From assembly GCA_029883965.1 (NCBI GenBank), contig JAOUIN010000129.1, positions 1-6,652 of the forward strand: a DNA stretch of 6,652 nt. The letters run 5' to 3'. The notes beneath the pieces were generated by a model. The model had not been told where the DNA came from. It did not search any database and saw only the letters and a program-made list of their open reading frames with translations. This document shows positions 5,398-6,652 of the stretch, one piece after another. Positions within the stretch are counted from its first letter, which is position 1, and every line of letters begins with the position of its first letter. This DNA comes from Betaproteobacteria bacterium. GTDB lineage: Bacteria > Pseudomonadota > Gammaproteobacteria > Burkholderiales > SG8-41. A program made the translations under genes and the position numbers.

Positions 5398-6652
5398 ATG
5401 AGACGCGCCCTCCCCCTGGTGCTCAGCGGATTGCTAATGACCGGCTGCACGGTCGGCCCGGATTACCAGCGACCCGTCGCCGAAACACCCAGCGCCTGGC
5501 GCATTGATTACCCCAAAGCTGCTGAAGTTGCCAACTCCCGCTGGTGGGAACAGTTTGACGATCCCGCCCTGACCCAACTGATCGAAACGGCACTGCGTGA
5601 AAACCGGGATATCCGGGCCGCAGCTGCACGCGTGGATCAGTTTATCGGTGTGCTCAGCACCACGCGTGCGCAGTTTTATCCCCAGATCGGCTACGGCTTC
5701 GATGCCAGCCGCAACCGCGCAAGCGGCCGGGGCCCATCGCCGCTGCCACCCGGTGGCGATCCGTACTACACCCTGTATCAGGGTGCGCTGTCGGCTGACT
5801 GGCAAATCGATCTCTTCGGGCGAGTACAGCGAGCCAGCGAAGCCGCGCAAGCCCAGGTCTATGCCAGCGAACAGGGGCGGCGCGGCGTGATCCTTTCAGT
5901 CGTTACCAGCACGGCAATCAGCTATATCGCGTTGCGTGCGTTGGACCGGCAGCTTGAAATTACCCGCGCAACCGTTGAAAACTATGCCGGCACCGTGCGG
6001 CTCTTTGATCTGCGCTTCAAGGGGGGCGTTGTTTCCCAGGTGGAACTGTCGCAGGTCCAGTCACAGTACCAGCAGGCACTCGCAGCGATTCCAACCATCG
6101 AACAGCAAATCTCCGCACAGGAAAACCTGATTTCGATCCTGCTTGGCCGCAATCCCGGCCCAATCACCCGGGGAAAAAGCATAGACCAGCTCGTTGTACC
6201 CAGTGTGCCGGCAGATCTTCCATCCACCCTGCTCGAGCGCCGCCCGGATATCCTGCAGGCCGAACAAATCCTCGTGGCAGCAAATGCCAACGTGGGTGTT
6301 GCCCGTTCACTCTACTATCCAACAATTTCGCTCACCGGCATCCTGGGTTCGGTGAGCACTGCATTTGGCGACTTCCTGACTGGTCCAGCAAGAGCCGCGT
6401 CGGCCGTCGCCGGACTGACCGGCCCGGTCTTTACCTTCGGCGCAATCGAGGGACAAGTGCAAACCGCCGAAGCGGCGCAGCGTGAGGCGCTGGCTTTCTA
6501 CCAACAGGTCATTCTGAATGCTTTTCGGGAAACAAACGATGCACTGACCGGTTCGCAAAAGAAACGCGACGAATCTGCGGCGCTGGAACAGCGTGTTAAG
6601 GCACTCCGGGAATATGCACGATTGTCCCGCCTGCGGTTTGAAAATGGCGCAT
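5398..6652 (+). CDS. Outer-membrane efflux channel lipoprotein, OprM/NodT family (3' end cut by window)
   Basis: The frame runs open from ATG 5398 to the window edge: 418 complete codons and no stop. It encodes the TolC-like outer-membrane channel of the pump. A short lipoprotein signal ends in lipobox MTGC with Cys17, followed at once by TVGPDYQRP, the N-terminal hallmark of OprM/NodT channels, and by a WWEQFDDPALTQLIETAL segment (49-66) typical of the first OEP repeat. Further family marks are a DWQIDLFGR segment (about 138-146), the first repeat's closing part LLGRNPG, LLERRPDILQAE (278-289) opening the second repeat, then AANANVGVARSLYYPTISLTG and the GPVFTFG strand. Usual length is about 470-490, so roughly 50-70 residues are missing at the right edge; this is a window cut, not a visible break. 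It begins one base after the transporter's stop, so it is the third gene of the operon. Confidence 0.95.
   Translation, partial: MRRALPLVLSGLLMTGCTVGPDYQRPVAETPSAWRIDYPKAAEVANSRWWEQFDDPALTQLIETALRENRDIRAAAARVDQFIGVLSTTRAQFYPQIGYGFDASRNRASGRGPSPLPPGGDPYYTLYQGALSADWQIDLFGRVQRASEAAQAQVYASEQGRRGVILSVVTSTAISYIALRALDRQLEITRATVENYAGTVRLFDLRFKGGVVSQVELSQVQSQYQQALAAIPTIEQQISAQENLISILLGRNPGPITRGKSIDQLVVPSVPADLPSTLLERRPDILQAEQILVAANANVGVARSLYYPTISLTGILGSVSTAFGDFLTGPARAASAVAGLTGPVFTFGAIEGQVQTAEAAQREALAFYQQVILNAFRETNDALTGSQKKRDESAALEQRVKALREYARLSRLRFENGA

Overview
This window reads as chromosomal DNA of a GC-rich Gram-negative bacterium. The outer-membrane barrel at the left edge, the two lipoprotein signal peptides and the three-part drug-efflux operon all require a double membrane. 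Gene style suggests a proteobacterium, perhaps a beta- or gammaproteobacterium, but that is an inference from general character and not from any marker gene. All recognisable genes lie on the + strand.

Layout: (1) 1-609 is the 3' end of a gene for a patatin-type phospholipase fused to a C-terminal Omp85/BamA-like 'surface antigen' barrel; only the barrel is visible. (2) 610-961 is about 350 bases with no convincing gene. It holds a small inverted repeat, two related CGGACA...CCG motifs around a TAACGTTA palindrome, and an AT-rich promoter-like tract just before the pump genes. (3) 962-1018 is a possible 18-codon leader peptide with its own good ribosome-binding site; its stop codon overlaps the start of the next gene (ATGA). 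(4) 1015-2217 encodes the periplasmic adaptor lipoprotein of an RND efflux pump. (5) 2229-5396 encodes the inner-membrane RND transporter (HAE1, hydrophobe/amphiphile efflux type). (6) 5398-6652 encodes the outer-membrane channel lipoprotein (OprM/NodT family), cut by the right edge about 50-70 codons short of the family's usual length.

Genes 4-6 are packed with gaps of 11 and 1 bases and almost certainly form one operon. The transporter takes amphiphilic compounds from the periplasm or inner membrane using the proton gradient, the adaptor bridges the periplasm, and the channel releases the substrate outside. All proton-relay residues are present, so the pump looks functional. Its drug-binding pocket differs from AcrB at most of the aromatic positions, so its substrates cannot be inferred from AcrB. 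No regulator gene lies in the window.

The pump itself is an ordinary tripartite system. The least ordinary signal is upstream of it: the possible leader peptide and an RNA hairpin that would cover the adaptor gene's ribosome-binding site, together suggesting translation-coupled control of the whole operon. This is a hypothesis from sequence only.
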